From the NCBI GenBank assembly GCA_021733925.1, contig JAIPJY010000028.1:21709-85708 (forward strand): a DNA stretch of 64,000 bases, in the 5' to 3' direction. This stretch comes from Prosthecobacter sp. (lineage in GTDB: Bacteria; Verrucomicrobiota; Verrucomicrobiia; Verrucomicrobiales; Verrucomicrobiaceae). The translations under genes were made by a program, and so were the position numbers. The notes under the pieces were generated by a model. That model did no database searches. It had not been told where the DNA came from and saw only the letters and a list, made by a program, of their open reading frames with translations. This document shows positions 26,168 to 36,709 of this stretch, piece by piece (within the stretch, counting starts at the first letter, position 1; the number at the start of each line of letters is the position of its first letter).

Positions 26168-27727
26168 ATGAATCCCGGCCTCCTTTTCGCCTTTCTGCTC
26201 ACGGGTTCCGCCTTTGCGGCGGATTTTGATCTGCTCATCACGAATGCGCAGATTGCGGATGGCAGCGGTGGCCCGCTGGTCGAAGGCAGCATCGCGGTAA
26301 AAGGCGGTCGAATCGTGGAGGTCGGCCAGATCGAAGGTTCGGCCGATGCTGTCATTGATGCCGGTGGCAAAGTGGCCGCGCCGGGATTCATCGACGTGCA
26401 CACCCACTCGGAGGACATCTGCCTTATCCCGGCTGCGGAAAATTTTCTGCGCATGGGGGTGACGACCATCATCACCGGCAACTGCGGTCATTCACGCACC
26501 GATGTGGCGAAGTTTTTTCAGGAGATCGAGGAATCGAAAGTTGCCCTCAATGTGGCCACTCTGATCGGTCATGGTTCCGTACGTGAGCAGGGCATGGGAG
26601 GCAGCTTCATCCGTGCGCCGAACGATGAACAGCTCACCATGATGAAAGGCTTGGTCGATCAGGCGATGAAGGATGGAGCGGTCGGCCTGAGCACGGGGCT
26701 GATCTATGTGCCTGGCTCGTTTGCCAAGACGGACGAGCTCATCGCGCTGGCGAAAGTCGCTGCCACCCATGACGGCATCTATGTCAGCCACATGCGTTAT
26801 GAAACAGTGCGCATTTTTGAGGCGATTGATGAGATCATCCGCATTGCAAGCGATGCGAAGATTCGCGCTGAAGTCTCCCACATCAAACTCTCCGGACCGA
26901 CTGCATGGGGCAAGGCCAAACAAGTACTCGCCGTGCTTGATAAGGCACGTGCCGACGGTTTGAAGATCACGCAAGATCAGTACGCCTACACGGCCTCCAG
27001 CACCGGCCTGCGCCAGACCTTGCCGGACAGCGCCCTCGAAGGTGAGCACGCGGACTTCGTCGCGCGGATCTCTGATCCGCAGAAGAAAGCCGAGATCATC
27101 GCCAGCATGGCTGAGATGCGTGCGCGTCAGGGTCGCAAGGACTACAGCCATGCGGTGATCGCCCGCTGCAAGGCCGACCCGTCTCTCAATGGCAAAACCA
27201 TTCCCGAAGCAGCGAAGAAGCGGCGTGGCGCAGACACGCTCGACGATCAAATCGAAGTCATCCTTGAGATCGAAGCCAAAGGCGGAGCCAGTGCCATCTT
27301 TCACGGGATGAATGAGGAGGATCTGCAGACCTTCCTGAAGCACCCGCTCACCATGATCGCCAGTGACGGAGGTCCTCGTCGTCTGGGCGAGGATGTGCCG
27401 CACCCACGCAGCTACGGCAACAATGCGCGGGTGCTGGGACGCTACGTGCGAGAATTGAAATTGCTCACTTTGCCAGAAGCCGTACGCCGCATGACTTCAC
27501 TGCCAGCGCAGACCTTTCACCTCAAAGGTAGAGGCGTGATCAAAGCGGGTGCGCATGCTGACATCGTAATCTTTGATCCTGACAAGGTTACGGACCCCTC
27601 CACCTTCAGCGACCCGCATCATTATGCGGAAGGGTTTGAGCATGTGATCGTGAACGGTGCCGTCACGATTTGGGATGGCAAGCTCACGGAGATGCGGAGC
27701 GGAGGCCCTTTGCGGATGGGGCAATAG
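26168..27727 (+). CDS. exported N-acyl-D-amino-acid deacylase (D-aminoacylase family)
   Basis: The 519-residue amidohydrolase-superfamily protein starts with a Sec signal (MNPGLLFAFLLTGSAFAADF). Metal-site motifs are PGFIDVHTHSED, ITGNCGHS, the EVSHIKLSG segment and the late IASDGGPR containing the catalytic Asp. YSHAVIARCKAD and GRGVIKAGAHADIVIFDPD are typical of D-aminoacylase/dihydroorotase-like enzymes. It should remove acyl groups from N-acyl-D-amino acids outside the cytoplasm, possibly cell-wall-derived. Start 26168 was chosen for the signal peptide; 26132 is a possible alternative. It is divergent from ddl. Confidence 0.87.
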   Translation: MNPGLLFAFLLTGSAFAADFDLLITNAQIADGSGGPLVEGSIAVKGGRIVEVGQIEGSADAVIDAGGKVAAPGFIDVHTHSEDICLIPAAENFLRMGVTTIITGNCGHSRTDVAKFFQEIEESKVALNVATLIGHGSVREQGMGGSFIRAPNDEQLTMMKGLVDQAMKDGAVGLSTGLIYVPGSFAKTDELIALAKVAATHDGIYVSHMRYETVRIFEAIDEIIRIASDAKIRAEVSHIKLSGPTAWGKAKQVLAVLDKARADGLKITQDQYAYTASSTGLRQTLPDSALEGEHADFVARISDPQKKAEIIASMAEMRARQGRKDYSHAVIARCKADPSLNGKTIPEAAKKRRGADTLDDQIEVILEIEAKGGASAIFHGMNEEDLQTFLKHPLTMIASDGGPRRLGEDVPHPRSYGNNARVLGRYVRELKLLTLPEAVRRMTSLPAQTFHLKGRGVIKAGAHADIVIFDPDKVTDPSTFSDPHHYAEGFEHVIVNGAVTIWDGKLTEMRSGGPLRMGQ

Positions 27728-27803
27728 TTAGAAATGCCGGGATTCGCGCCTGCATGACAACTTCATCATTTGCCGCCGCCGTCAGGCCCGCTTCCTTGTC
27801 CTG

Positions 27804-28478
27804 ATGCACATCCTGATTGTCGAAGATGACCCCAAGACCGCCGCATTGCTTGCCAGCGCGCTGCGGCAGGAGGAATTCGAGGTCAGTCATGTGGGGGATG
27901 GCGAGAGCGGGCTCCAGCGTGCTCTGGGAGGAGCCTTTGACGCCGTGCTGGTGGACATCATGCTGCCGAAACGCGACGGCCTCAGCCTTGTGCGTGAGCT
28001 GCGTCAGCAGGGGCGCACCACGCCTGTCATCATGCTTTCCGCGCGTGGTGAGGTGGAGCAGCGCGTGGAGGGGCTGAACGCCGGTGCGGATGATTACCTG
28101 CCCAAGCCCTTTGCCATGTCGGAGCTTCTCGCACGGCTGCGTTCGCTGCTACGGCGGAACGTTTCCCTCAAGCCGGCTGTCATCACGATTGCGGATCTGA
28201 CTTATGACGCTGGCACCCGCGAGACACGGCGTGCAGGAAAACGCATCGAACTGTCCTCACGCGAGAGTCTGCTGCTGGAGTGCCTGCTTCGCGCCGAGGG
28301 GCGTGTCGTCAGTCGCCGCGAGATCATCGTCAGCGTGTGGGAGTATGACTTTGATCCTGGCACCAATCTTGTGGATGTATATGTGCGGCGTCTGCGGGAG
28401 AAGCTCGACCGAGACCACACGCCCGCGCTCATCCAAACCGTACGCGGTCTCGGCTACGCACTGTGCCTTCAGCCATGA
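27804..28478 (+). CDS. OmpR-family response regulator of the metal-efflux cluster
   Basis: The 224-residue regulator has a receiver domain with D8-D9, phospho-acceptor D51 (LVDIMLP), S79 and K101 in KPF, and a winged-helix output domain ending TVRGLGYAL. Sequence character (MHILIVEDDPKTA...GLNAGADDYLPKPFAMSELLARLRSLLRR) is that of the CusR/CopR/QseB group, which commonly controls copper and other metal genes. The kinase gene starts within its last codons (ATGA overlap), and the TolC-adaptor-RND genes follow on the same strand. It therefore most likely regulates that pump. Confidence 0.92.
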   Translation: MHILIVEDDPKTAALLASALRQEEFEVSHVGDGESGLQRALGGAFDAVLVDIMLPKRDGLSLVRELRQQGRTTPVIMLSARGEVEQRVEGLNAGADDYLPKPFAMSELLARLRSLLRRNVSLKPAVITIADLTYDAGTRETRRAGKRIELSSRESLLLECLLRAEGRVVSRREIIVSVWEYDFDPGTNLVDVYVRRLREKLDRDHTPALIQTVRGLGYALCLQP

Positions 28479-29545
28479 CACTGCGCCGCCGCATCCTGTT
28501 CTATTATGCCGTCACGCTGAGCGTGTCTCTGGTCATCGTGGCGTTCTGGAGCTGGTTTGAATTCACCGAGCAGCGGGACGCCGCCTTGCGCGGCGGTGTG
28601 GAGGCGGCAAGAAAGCATGACCCCCTGGTGGAAACGGTCGAAATCATTTTGTTTGGCGGCGTGCCTGCGATCCTGCTCGGCATCATTGGCGGCCGCCTGC
28701 TCATGCAGCGCGCCCTGCGTCCCATCGAAGACCTGACTGAGGCTCTCGAAAAAACCACGGAGTCCAATCTTGCCGAACCTGTGGCGCGCAGCGGCAACGG
28801 TGATGAGATTGACCGCATGTCCGCTGTTTTCAACAGCATGAAAGAACGCCTGGGCGCTTCCTTCACCCAGGCGCGTGAGTTCACTCTGCATGCCTCGCAT
28901 GAGCTCAAAACGCCGCTCACCATTCTCCACGGAACGCTGGAGCAGATGATCGGGGACGGCACCACTCCGGCGGCGCATCGCGAACGCATCACCTCGATGC
29001 TTGAGGAGGTGCAGCGCCTTTCGGTCATCGTCGGCCAGCTTGCCTTTCTCGCCAAGGCAGACGCCGGTCTGCTGGAAACCACGCATGGCTCCGTGGCCTT
29101 GCATGAACTCGTGCGTGATCTGGTGGAAGACCTCACGCTGCTGTCTGCGGCACAGAACATTACCGTCACGCTCGCGGCATGTCAATTTGCCGAGGTGGCG
29201 GGAGACCGCATGCGGTTGCGCCAGTTGCTGCTGATCCTGGGTGACAATGCGGTGAAGCATAATCACAAAAATGGCAGCATTGCCTTGGAGCTTCATCAGG
29301 ATGAGAAGCAAATCATCTTCCGCATCACCAACACCGGTCCGGTACTTCCCCTCGAACTGCGATCCCGTGTTTTCGAGCGCTTTCTGCGGGGCGATGCTTC
29401 GCATGGCAGCACCACCGAGGGCAGCGGTCTCGGGCTGAGCATCGCGCAATCCATCGCCAGATCGCATCATGGCAGTCTGGTTTTCGAGGTGCTGGCTGAT
29501 GATCGCACCCGGCTCACGTTGAGTCTGCCGTCCTGTCTGAAGTGA
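28475..29545 (+). CDS. sensor histidine kinase of the metal-efflux cluster
   Basis: The 356-residue membrane kinase starts at 28475 in the ATGA overlap with the regulator gene. It has two helices (about 8-26 and 55-78) around a very short periplasmic loop of about 30 residues. A HAMP linker (RALRPIEDLTEALEK), a HisKA box with phospho-acceptor H142 in SHELKTPL, and an ATPase domain with the N box (LGDNAVKHN), VFERF and GSGLGLSIAQSI follow. The small sensor loop is much shorter than that of CusS, so the signal may be read inside the membrane or through a partner. Confidence 0.9.
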   Translation: MTLRRRILFYYAVTLSVSLVIVAFWSWFEFTEQRDAALRGGVEAARKHDPLVETVEIILFGGVPAILLGIIGGRLLMQRALRPIEDLTEALEKTTESNLAEPVARSGNGDEIDRMSAVFNSMKERLGASFTQAREFTLHASHELKTPLTILHGTLEQMIGDGTTPAAHRERITSMLEEVQRLSVIVGQLAFLAKADAGLLETTHGSVALHELVRDLVEDLTLLSAAQNITVTLAACQFAEVAGDRMRLRQLLLILGDNAVKHNHKNGSIALELHQDEKQIIFRITNTGPVLPLELRSRVFERFLRGDASHGSTTEGSGLGLSIAQSIARSHHGSLVFEVLADDRTRLTLSLPSCLK

Positions 29546-29612
29546 CGGTTTTTTAATGACAACCTTTTCACTGGTGGCCGGTTCACGGTGCCGCTTAGTC
29601 AAATGGCATCGC

Positions 29613-30938
29613 ATGAAACATTCCCCGCTCTTATTCATCCTCGCTGCTTCTGCGCTGGCTTCATGCATGAGCTACAAGGCGCATCCGCTTTCGGCGGAGG
29701 CCAGTTCGGCGGCATTTGCAGGTCGTTCATTGAGTGATCCCGGCCTGCGGCAGTTCCTCATCGAACAAAAAGCAGAGCATGGCACCTGGGAGGTGAATCG
29801 TCTGGCGCTGGCCGCAGCGTATTTCCATCCGGATGTAACTTTGGCACGTGCAGAGGCGGATGAGTTGTTGGCGGCCATCAAAACAGCCAAACAGCGACCC
29901 AATCCTGTATTCACTTTCGGTCCGCAGTACGCCAGCCTCCATCGCACCTCGATCACTCCCTGGTTTCTGGCTGGAAACGTTTTCTATCAAATCGAAACCG
30001 CCGGCAAACGCACCCGGCGCACGGAGCAGGCGATGGCTGCCGCAGAAGCAGCCAGATGGCGCATATCTGCGCGGGCCTGGGCGGCTCGTTCCCGCGTGCG
30101 TACGGCGATGCTGGAACTGCACAGTGCGCGAGAAAACATCCGACTGCTGGAGACGGAACAGAAACTGCATGATGAGGCGATCAAGAAACTCACAGCGCAG
30201 ATGGAGGCGGGTGATGTGTCGCCGTTTGAGCTGACGCAGGCACGTCTGGCGCTGAACCGCACACGTCTGGCTCTGCAGGATTCCCAACGACTCGCCGCCA
30301 CAGGGGAAGCCAAACTCGCCGCTGCAGTGGGTGTGCCCTTGTCGGCCCTGAAGAGCATCGCCCTCGATTTTTCAGGATTCACGCGCCTGCCTGCCCAGAG
30401 CACCAGCAACAGCCGCCGCCTGGCATTGACTCAGCGGGCGGATTTGATGGCGCTGCTGGCGGATTATGCAGCGTCGGAATCCGCGCTGCGGCTTGAATAT
30501 GCCAAGCAGTATCCCGATGTGCGACTCGGTCCCGGGTTTGATTACAACCAAGGCCAGAACCGCTGGCAGCTCGGAGTGAGCTTTGAGCTGCCAGTGAATG
30601 GCAATCGGGGGCCCATCGCACAGGCGGAGGCGAAGCGTAAGACCGCAGAGGCACGGTTTCTCGCCCAGCAGGATACGATTCAAGGTGAACTGAACATCGC
30701 GCTGGCTGCCTATGAAGCCTCGCGAAAGAAGTCGCAGACCGCCGCGACGTTGTCGCAGGAGGCTGCGGCGGCCGCTGGCACAACGAAACGCATGGTCGAT
30801 GCCGGAGAGCTTTCACCCCTCGAACTCACCCGCCGTCAGATTGAAGCCAGCACGGCCAATCTCGCACGCATGGCTGCGGACATCGAGGCACAGACCGCCG
30901 CCGGAGCGCTGGAAGATGCCATGCAGGCACGGCTTTGA
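29613..30938 (+). CDS. TolC/CusC-like outer-membrane efflux lipoprotein
   Basis: The 441-residue protein starts with a lipoprotein signal (FILAASALASC, Cys at residue 18). Two long helical repeat units with heptad character (about 75-240 and 290-430) contain OEP motifs such as GDVSPFELTQARLAL and AGELSPLELTRRQIEAS, one per repeat. It forms the outer-membrane channel of a tripartite pump. The ATG at 29613 is preferred to 29556 because it places the lipobox correctly. The adaptor gene follows 10-19 bases downstream. Confidence 0.88.
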   Translation: MKHSPLLFILAASALASCMSYKAHPLSAEASSAAFAGRSLSDPGLRQFLIEQKAEHGTWEVNRLALAAAYFHPDVTLARAEADELLAAIKTAKQRPNPVFTFGPQYASLHRTSITPWFLAGNVFYQIETAGKRTRRTEQAMAAAEAARWRISARAWAARSRVRTAMLELHSARENIRLLETEQKLHDEAIKKLTAQMEAGDVSPFELTQARLALNRTRLALQDSQRLAATGEAKLAAAVGVPLSALKSIALDFSGFTRLPAQSTSNSRRLALTQRADLMALLADYAASESALRLEYAKQYPDVRLGPGFDYNQGQNRWQLGVSFELPVNGNRGPIAQAEAKRKTAEARFLAQQDTIQGELNIALAAYEASRKKSQTAATLSQEAAAAAGTTKRMVDAGELSPLELTRRQIEASTANLARMAADIEAQTAAGALEDAMQARL

Positions 30939-30957
30939 TTTTTCACTTATGCACATC

Positions 30958-31938
30958 ATGAAAACACTCGCTTCTCTTGCTCTCTTGTTTGCAGTGCCTG
31001 CGCTGCATGCCGCCGATTCGGGTGGTTCTGCGCCTGCCGCCGTGACCAAGGAGGGAGACCTCGTGGTGCTCACGCTCAAACCCGATGCTGAGAAGAGCCT
31101 GCGATTGAAAGTTGTTCCGGTGGAAAAGCGCCGAGTTCCAGGTGCACGCCTGTTTTCTGGGGAAGTCGTTTATCCGCTGGCCGGGGAGGGTAGTGGAGTC
31201 GCTCCCGTGCTGGGAGGTACGCTTGATGAGGTACTGCGTCTCGCCGATCTACAGGCAGCCGCCGATGGCCGCATCCTCCAGGCCAAGGTGCAGATTGATG
31301 CGGCAAAAATTGCTGTCGAGCGCGCGCAGAGAGTGCTCAATGCCGAAGCCGGCAGCGTGCGTTCTGTCGATGAAGCCAAAACGGCGCTGTCTCTTGCCGA
31401 AGGCACGCTGGCCACTGCTCAGGCGCAGCGTGCCATCCTGGGCGATCCCGTGGGCAAAGCAGGCGGAAAAAAACGCGCTTGGATCCGGGTGGCGATTTAC
31501 AGCGGCGAGCTGTCTTCGCTTGATGCCAAGGCGGCGGCAAGCATTCGCACCCTGGGCTTTGATGCCAAAAGCCAGAGTGCGGAACCCGTGGCCGGACCAC
31601 CCACGGCCAATGCACTGACCAATACCGTGGACTGGTATTACCAGCTGCCTGCCACCAGCACCTTGCGTGCGGGAGAGCGTGTTGCCGTCGAAATTCCCAC
31701 GCCTGACAGCCAGGTGGAGCATCTGGTCATTCCTTTCAATGCGGTGCTGTATGACATCAATGGCGGCCAGTGGGTCTATGAGCAGACCGCTGACCACGCC
31801 TACACACGAAGACGCATTCAGGTCCTGCGCATTGCCGGCGCTGATGCTGTGCTTGCCAGCGGGCCTGCAACCGGCAGCAAAATTGTGACTGACGGCGCCA
31901 CGGAGCTGTTTGGCACGGAATTTATGACTGGGAAATAA
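30958..31938 (+). CDS. RND efflux periplasmic adaptor subunit
   Basis: The 326-residue protein has a Sec signal ([19 protein letters not shown]). A degenerate barrel-sandwich domain and alpha-helical hairpin (about 75-160, [19 protein letters not shown] ... [12 protein letters not shown]) are followed by beta-barrel and membrane-proximal domains ([18 protein letters not shown]). It links the inner-membrane RND pump to the outer-membrane channel. The hairpin is short and the first lipoyl half-motif weakly kept, so it is a divergent member. An alternative ATG is at 30949. The RND gene starts 5 bases after the stop. Confidence 0.83.
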   Translation: MKTLASLALLFAVPALHAADSGGSAPAAVTKEGDLVVLTLKPDAEKSLRLKVVPVEKRRVPGARLFSGEVVYPLAGEGSGVAPVLGGTLDEVLRLADLQAAADGRILQAKVQIDAAKIAVERAQRVLNAEAGSVRSVDEAKTALSLAEGTLATAQAQRAILGDPVGKAGGKKRAWIRVAIYSGELSSLDAKAAASIRTLGFDAKSQSAEPVAGPPTANALTNTVDWYYQLPATSTLRAGERVAVEIPTPDSQVEHLVIPFNAVLYDINGGQWVYEQTADHAYTRRRIQVLRIAGADAVLASGPATGSKIVTDGATELFGTEFMTGK

Positions 31939-31943
31939 CGGCC

Positions 31944-34900
31944 ATGCTGAACTCCATTGTCACCTGGGCGCTGAACATGCGCGTGCTCGTTGTCGCAGCG
32001 GCGCTGGCACTGCTGCTGGTCGGAATTAATGCGACGAAAAACGCACCGCTGGATGTGTTTCCTGAATTTGCGCCGCCACAGGTGGAGGTGCAGACGGAGG
32101 CCCCGGGGCTTTCCACAGAGGAGGTCGATGCGCTGGTCACCGTGCCGCTGGAAAACTCGCTCAACGGTCTGCCGTTTCTCAAAACGCTGCGCTCCAAATC
32201 GGTTCTGGGCTTGTCCTCGGTGGTGATGATCTTTGATACAGGCACCGACATCCTCAAGGCGAGGCAGCTTGTGCAGGAAAGACTGAATCTCGCCCAGACC
32301 CAGCTGCCCGCCGTGGTGAAGCCGCCGGTGCTCATGTCTCCGCATTCGTCGCTGAGCCGTGTGCTGAAAGTGGGGCTGACGTCGAAGACCTTGTCGCAGA
32401 TGGAATTGAGCGAACTGGCGCGCTGGATGATCCGTCCGCGCCTTATGTCCGTGAGTGGCGTCGCCAATGTCGCGATCTGGGGACAGCGCGACAAACAATA
32501 CCAGGTGCTCGTCGATCCCCAGCGCCTGCGTGCCGCTGGTGTGACACTGGATGCGATCACCAAAGCCGCAGGTGATGCCGCATTGATCAGCGCTGGCGGA
32601 TTCATCGACACTCCGAATCAGCGGCTCAGCGTGGCGCAACTGGCCTTGATCGTCACGCCGGAGGATCTGGCTCGCACCGTGGTGGAGTTTCGCAATGGCG
32701 CACCGATCCGTCTTGGTGATGTCGCCGAGGTGAAGATCGGACATCCGGCGCCGATTGGAGATGGTGTCATCAATGATGGTCCGGGCATCCTGCTCATCGT
32801 CGAAAAGCAGCCTTGGGGCAATACGCTGGATGTAACTAATGGTGTCGAAAAGATGCTGGAGGAGCTGAAGCCCGGGCTGTCTGGCGTGGAGATGGACAGC
32901 ACCATCTTCCGGCCTGCCACGTTCATTCAGCTTTCCATGGATCACCTCACCGAGGCGCTGTGGCTCGGCTGTCTGCTGGTGGTCATCGTGCTCGCGCTGT
33001 TCCTTGGCGACTGGCGCACCACGGTCATCAGCCTCACGGCCATCCCGCTCTCGCTGGCCATTGCGCTGCTCTTTCTGGCATGGCGTGGTGAAACGATCAA
33101 CACCATGGTCCTCGCGGGTCTGATCATCGCGCTAGGAGAGGTGGTGGATGATGCGATCATCGATGTGGAAAACATCCTGCGTCGCCTGCGCCAGAACGCT
33201 GCGCTCACCGTGCAGAAGTCGAAGCTGCGGGTGGTGCTTGACGCTTCGTTGGAAGTGCGCAGCGCGGTTGTTTATGCCAGCGTCATCATTGTGCTGGTGT
33301 TTATCCCGGTGTTTTTCCTTCCGGGCCTTGCTGGAACGTTTTTCAGGCCGCTGGCATTGTCCTACATTCTCGCCATCAGTGCTTCACTTGTCGTGGCGCT
33401 GACGGTGACACCCGCGCTGAGTTTGATGCTGCTGCGCGTGAATGATGGTCATCATCGCGATGCGTTTGTCGCTCGCGGACTCAAGGCCGCCTACCGTGCC
33501 GTTCTGCCGGTCTTTGCGCGCAGCCCATGGCTGGCGCTGCTCATTCTGACAGGTGCCTTTGCCGTCACCGGATTCATCTGGCACACGCAGCTCAAGGAGG
33601 AATTTCTGCCGAACTTCAAGGAGCGTGACTTTCTCATGCACTGGCTGGAAAAACCAGGTGCTTCTGTCGAGGCGAGCACGCGCATCACCATTGCCGCCAG
33701 CAAGGACCTGCGCGCGATTCCCGGCGTGCGCAATCTCGGCGCGCACATCGGTCGTGCGGAGGTCGCGGATGAAGTGGTCGGCCCGGACTTCACAGAGCTG
33801 TGGATCAGCCTCGATCCCAGCGTCGATTACGATGAAACGATCCACAAGGCGCAGGCGGTGGTGGACGGGTATCCGGGGCTTACGCGCGACCTGCTCACCT
33901 TTCTGCGGGAACGTGTGAAGGAAGTGCTCACTGGAGCAAGCGCCAGCATCGTCGTGCGCATTTTCGGCCCGGATCTCGATGTGCTGCGTGATCGTGCGGC
34001 GGCTGTCGGCGCCACCCTGAAGGATGTGGAGGGGGTGAGCGCCCTGAAGGTGGAATCCCTCACGCTGGTGCCGCAGATCACCGTCAAGCTGCGTCCCGAA
34101 TCCGCCGCACTGCATGGCCTCACGGCTGGCATGGTGCGCCAGGCGGTGACCACGCTCATCAGCGGGAGAAAAGTGGGCGAAGTATTCCAGGATCAACGCG
34201 TGCACGATGTCACGGTCTGGTGCCTGCCCGCCGTGCGCGCTGATTACACCACATTGCGCGAGCTGCTTATCGAAACACCTGCCGGTGGTCATGTGCGCCT
34301 CGCCGATGTGGCCGATCTCGCCATCGTGCCCACGCCAAACGCGATCAAGCGTGAAGGGGCCTCACGCCGCATCGACGTGACCTGCAACGTCACTGGCCGT
34401 GCTTTGGGAGAGGTCGCACGCGAGATCGAGGAACGTGTCGGCAAAGTCCAGTTCGCCGCAGGCTATCATCCTGAAATTCTCGGCGAATGGGCCGAACGCC
34501 AGGCGGCGCAGAGTCAACTCGGCTGGCTCGCACTGGCCTCATTTGGTGGAATTCTCGTCCTGCTGCTCGCTGATTTTCAATCGCCACGTCTGGTGGTGCT
34601 GATTACGCTGACGCTGCCCTTTGCACTCATCGGTGGTGTCATGGCGGCGTGGTTGGGAGGTGGCGTGCTGTCACTTGGTTCGCTGGTTGGTTTTGTGACG
34701 GTCCTCGGCATCGCCGCGCGCAATGGCATCCTGCTTGTCAGTCACTACCGCCATTTGCAGACCGACGAAGGCCGCAGTTTCGGACTGGATCTCGTCTTGG
34801 AAGGAAGCGCTGAGCGACTTGTCCCCATCCTCATGACCGCCTCCACCGCCGCGCTCGCGCTGCTGCCGCTCGTGCTCAAAGGCAATGTGCCGGGCAATGA

Positions 34901-35030
34901 AATCGAACGGCCGATGGCGCTCGTCATCCTCGGCGGGCTCGTGACCAGCACGCTGCTGAATTTATTTCTCCTGCCAGCCTTGTATGTGCGGTTTGGCAAA
35001 GTATCGGGCAGTGTGCAAAAGACAGTATGA
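31944..35030 (+). CDS. heavy-metal-type RND efflux pump (CzcA/CusA family)
   Basis: The 1028-residue inner-membrane transporter has the RND plan: one N-terminal helix ([17 protein letters not shown]), two large periplasmic loops and two clusters of helices. [20 protein letters not shown] near the start and the helix-4 proton-relay segment [12 protein letters not shown], with paired aspartates, are typical of the heavy-metal efflux (HME) branch. [26 protein letters not shown] is the matching C-terminal segment. Metal specificity is not clear; the CusA methionine pattern is not obvious, in contrast to the second pump at 41725. The MFS gene overlaps its stop by 4 bases. Confidence 0.92.
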   Translation: MLNSIVTWALNMRVLVVAAALALLLVGINATKNAPLDVFPEFAPPQVEVQTEAPGLSTEEVDALVTVPLENSLNGLPFLKTLRSKSVLGLSSVVMIFDTGTDILKARQLVQERLNLAQTQLPAVVKPPVLMSPHSSLSRVLKVGLTSKTLSQMELSELARWMIRPRLMSVSGVANVAIWGQRDKQYQVLVDPQRLRAAGVTLDAITKAAGDAALISAGGFIDTPNQRLSVAQLALIVTPEDLARTVVEFRNGAPIRLGDVAEVKIGHPAPIGDGVINDGPGILLIVEKQPWGNTLDVTNGVEKMLEELKPGLSGVEMDSTIFRPATFIQLSMDHLTEALWLGCLLVVIVLALFLGDWRTTVISLTAIPLSLAIALLFLAWRGETINTMVLAGLIIALGEVVDDAIIDVENILRRLRQNAALTVQKSKLRVVLDASLEVRSAVVYASVIIVLVFIPVFFLPGLAGTFFRPLALSYILAISASLVVALTVTPALSLMLLRVNDGHHRDAFVARGLKAAYRAVLPVFARSPWLALLILTGAFAVTGFIWHTQLKEEFLPNFKERDFLMHWLEKPGASVEASTRITIAASKDLRAIPGVRNLGAHIGRAEVADEVVGPDFTELWISLDPSVDYDETIHKAQAVVDGYPGLTRDLLTFLRERVKEVLTGASASIVVRIFGPDLDVLRDRAAAVGATLKDVEGVSALKVESLTLVPQITVKLRPESAALHGLTAGMVRQAVTTLISGRKVGEVFQDQRVHDVTVWCLPAVRADYTTLRELLIETPAGGHVRLADVADLAIVPTPNAIKREGASRRIDVTCNVTGRALGEVAREIEERVGKVQFAAGYHPEILGEWAERQAAQSQLGWLALASFGGILVLLLADFQSPRLVVLITLTLPFALIGGVMAAWLGGGVLSLGSLVGFVTVLGIAARNGILLVSHYRHLQTDEGRSFGLDLVLEGSAERLVPILMTASTAALALLPLVLKGNVPGNEIERPMALVILGGLVTSTLLNLFLLPALYVRFGKVSGSVQKTV

Positions 35031-36211
35031 GCGATTCTAAAGCTCCATCCCTTCGTCCACGCCTGCCTGCCACCGTTTGGGCGCTGGGATGGGTGAGCTT
35101 TTTCACGGATGTCTCCACCGAGATGGTGTACCCGCTGCTGCCGGTGTTTCTCACGACCGTGCTGGGTGCCAGCATGGCGTTTGTGGGATTGGTCGAGGGC
35201 ATCGCGGAGTCCACGGCGAGCCTGCTGAAAATCGCCAGCGGCTGGTGGTCGGACCGGGTGCGAAAGCGCAAGCCGCTCATGATTGCGGGCTACGGCCTCA
35301 GTGCTCTCACTCGGCCGTTGATCGCCATTGCCGCCACAGGTGGGCAGGTGCTGGGCGCACGCTTCATCGACCGCATCGGCAAAGGCATCCGTACTTCGCC
35401 GCGCGATGCCTTGCTGGCGGCCTCGGTGCCAGCGGAACAACGCGGTGCGGCCTTTGGCGTGCAGCGCGCCATGGACAACGCGGGGGCGGTGTTCGGCCCC
35501 CTGATTGCGTGGATCATGCTCCAATGGTTTACCAGCGATTACCGTGTGCTGTTCTGGATCGCAGTGATTCCCATGGTGGGAGCGATGGGCTGCCTGATTT
35601 TTGGCGCACGGGATCAGGTGCAGCCTGCAACACCGGCAGCAGACAAGCCCCTGGTTCCCTTCAACATCACGCCCGGCTTTAAGAGCTATCTCGGTGCGGT
35701 GCTGTTGTTCACGCTTGGAAATTCAAGCGACGCCTTTCTGCTGCTGCGGGCGCAGGCGGTGGGCATCCCCGTCAGCAGCCTGCCACTGCTGTGGCTGGCG
35801 CTCAGTCTGGTGAAGTCGGTCAGCAGCTATCCTGCTGGCGTGCTGAGTGATCGCATCGGCCGTCGTGGACTCATCATTGGTGGCTGGTGCGTGTATGCGC
35901 TGGTGTATGTCGGTTTCGGTCTTGCGAACCAGCCTTGGCACATCTGGGCCTTGTTTATCGCCTACGGTTTGTTTTACGGCATGACGGAATCGACGGAGCG
36001 TGCGCTCGTGGCTGATTTTTATCCCGACGCCCAGCGTGGCCGGGCTTTTGGCAGCTTTAATTTCATCACCGGAATTGGTGCTTTGCCAGCGAGCCTGCTC
36101 ATGGGCTGGCTATGGACGGCTTTTGGGCCTCTCGTTGCCTTTGGCTCGGGAGGGGCGCTCGCCTTATGTGCGGTGATCTGGTTTGGGTTCAAAGTCCCGC
36201 CCGCACGATGA
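35027..36211 (+). CDS. MFS transporter at the end of the metal-efflux operon
   Basis: The 394-residue protein has twelve predicted helices. The N-terminal segment [19 protein letters not shown], the loop [20 protein letters not shown] and [14 protein letters not shown] match an MFS group frequently found beside metal-resistance genes in bacteria. Translation is coupled to the RND gene through an ATGA overlap, so it is part of the same response. Its substrate is unknown, possibly a metal or metal complex. It ends just before a hairpin at 36219 shared with the convergent small lipoprotein gene. Confidence 0.85.
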   Translation: MSDSKAPSLRPRLPATVWALGWVSFFTDVSTEMVYPLLPVFLTTVLGASMAFVGLVEGIAESTASLLKIASGWWSDRVRKRKPLMIAGYGLSALTRPLIAIAATGGQVLGARFIDRIGKGIRTSPRDALLAASVPAEQRGAAFGVQRAMDNAGAVFGPLIAWIMLQWFTSDYRVLFWIAVIPMVGAMGCLIFGARDQVQPATPAADKPLVPFNITPGFKSYLGAVLLFTLGNSSDAFLLLRAQAVGIPVSSLPLLWLALSLVKSVSSYPAGVLSDRIGRRGLIIGGWCVYALVYVGFGLANQPWHIWALFIAYGLFYGMTESTERALVADFYPDAQRGRAFGSFNFITGIGALPASLLMGWLWTAFGPLVAFGSGGALALCAVIWFGFKVPPAR

Positions 36212-36218
36212 AAACAAA

Positions 36219-36243
36219 GCGGCGTCTGGATCTCAGACGCCGC
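36219..36243 (-). terminator. terminator between convergent genes
   Basis: A perfect 10-base stem (GCGGCGTCTG / CAGACGCCGC) with a 5-base loop sits between the MFS stop (36211) and the small lipoprotein stop (36268). Read on the minus strand it is followed by TTTGTTTT, so it should end transcription of the lipoprotein gene; it may also slow transcription from the plus side. Confidence 0.8.
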
Positions 36244-36267
36244 CTCCATGAATGACACGATCACGAA

Positions 36268-36597
36268 TCAATGCATCGTGCAATGATGCATGGTGCCACC
36301 ACAGGTCTTGCAGGAGTGTTCAGGCAATTCGCCCTTTTTGCCCCAGGCGACGAGCTTGGTCTGACAATCCGGGCAGCTCATGTGGCTGGAGGAGCGGAGT
36401 GTGACGATGCCTTTGTCACCAGCAGCCGAGGTGACGGAGGGGGATTTGAACGTGACGGTGTGGCATTTGCTGCATGTCACCGCGCTGGTGGGGCTGTAGC
36501 TTGCGGGCTTGGCGGAAGTGGCCTGACAGGAGACGAGAGCCAGGGCGCTGATGGCCATGAGTCCTGTGATGATGGATTTGATGAGTTTCGTTTTCAT
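36268..36597 (-). CDS. small Cys/His-rich lipoprotein, probable metal binder
   Basis: The 109-residue protein has a lipoprotein signal (ISALALVSC, Cys at 24). The mature part contains paired cysteine knuckles CSKC, CPDC and CKTC and ends GGTMHHCTMH, a Met/His/Cys-rich tail. This looks like a zinc-ribbon-type fold or a soft-metal (Cu, Zn) binding lipoprotein. It lies inside the metal-efflux island, just downstream of the ECF sigma operon on the same strand (112 bases after it), so co-regulation with efflux is plausible. No named family is recognised. Confidence 0.72.
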   Translation of the reverse strand: MKTKLIKSIITGLMAISALALVSCQATSAKPASYSPTSAVTCSKCHTVTFKSPSVTSAAGDKGIVTLRSSSHMSCPDCQTKLVAWGKKGELPEHSCKTCGGTMHHCTMH

Positions 36598-36709
36598 GAT
36601 GTGGTTGTCTTGATGGTTGATGAAGCATCTGCTTCAACGACGACAAACCCCGCTGCTTTGGCAAACCCTTGTGGTGCGCAAGGCGGGCGCACTGCATGCC
36701 AATGCAGAG

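Noticed and set aside
26081-26491. N-terminal extension of ddl
   Set aside because: The extra 137 residues are antisense to the D-aminoacylase gene and unlike any Ddl N-terminus; the family start is at 26080.
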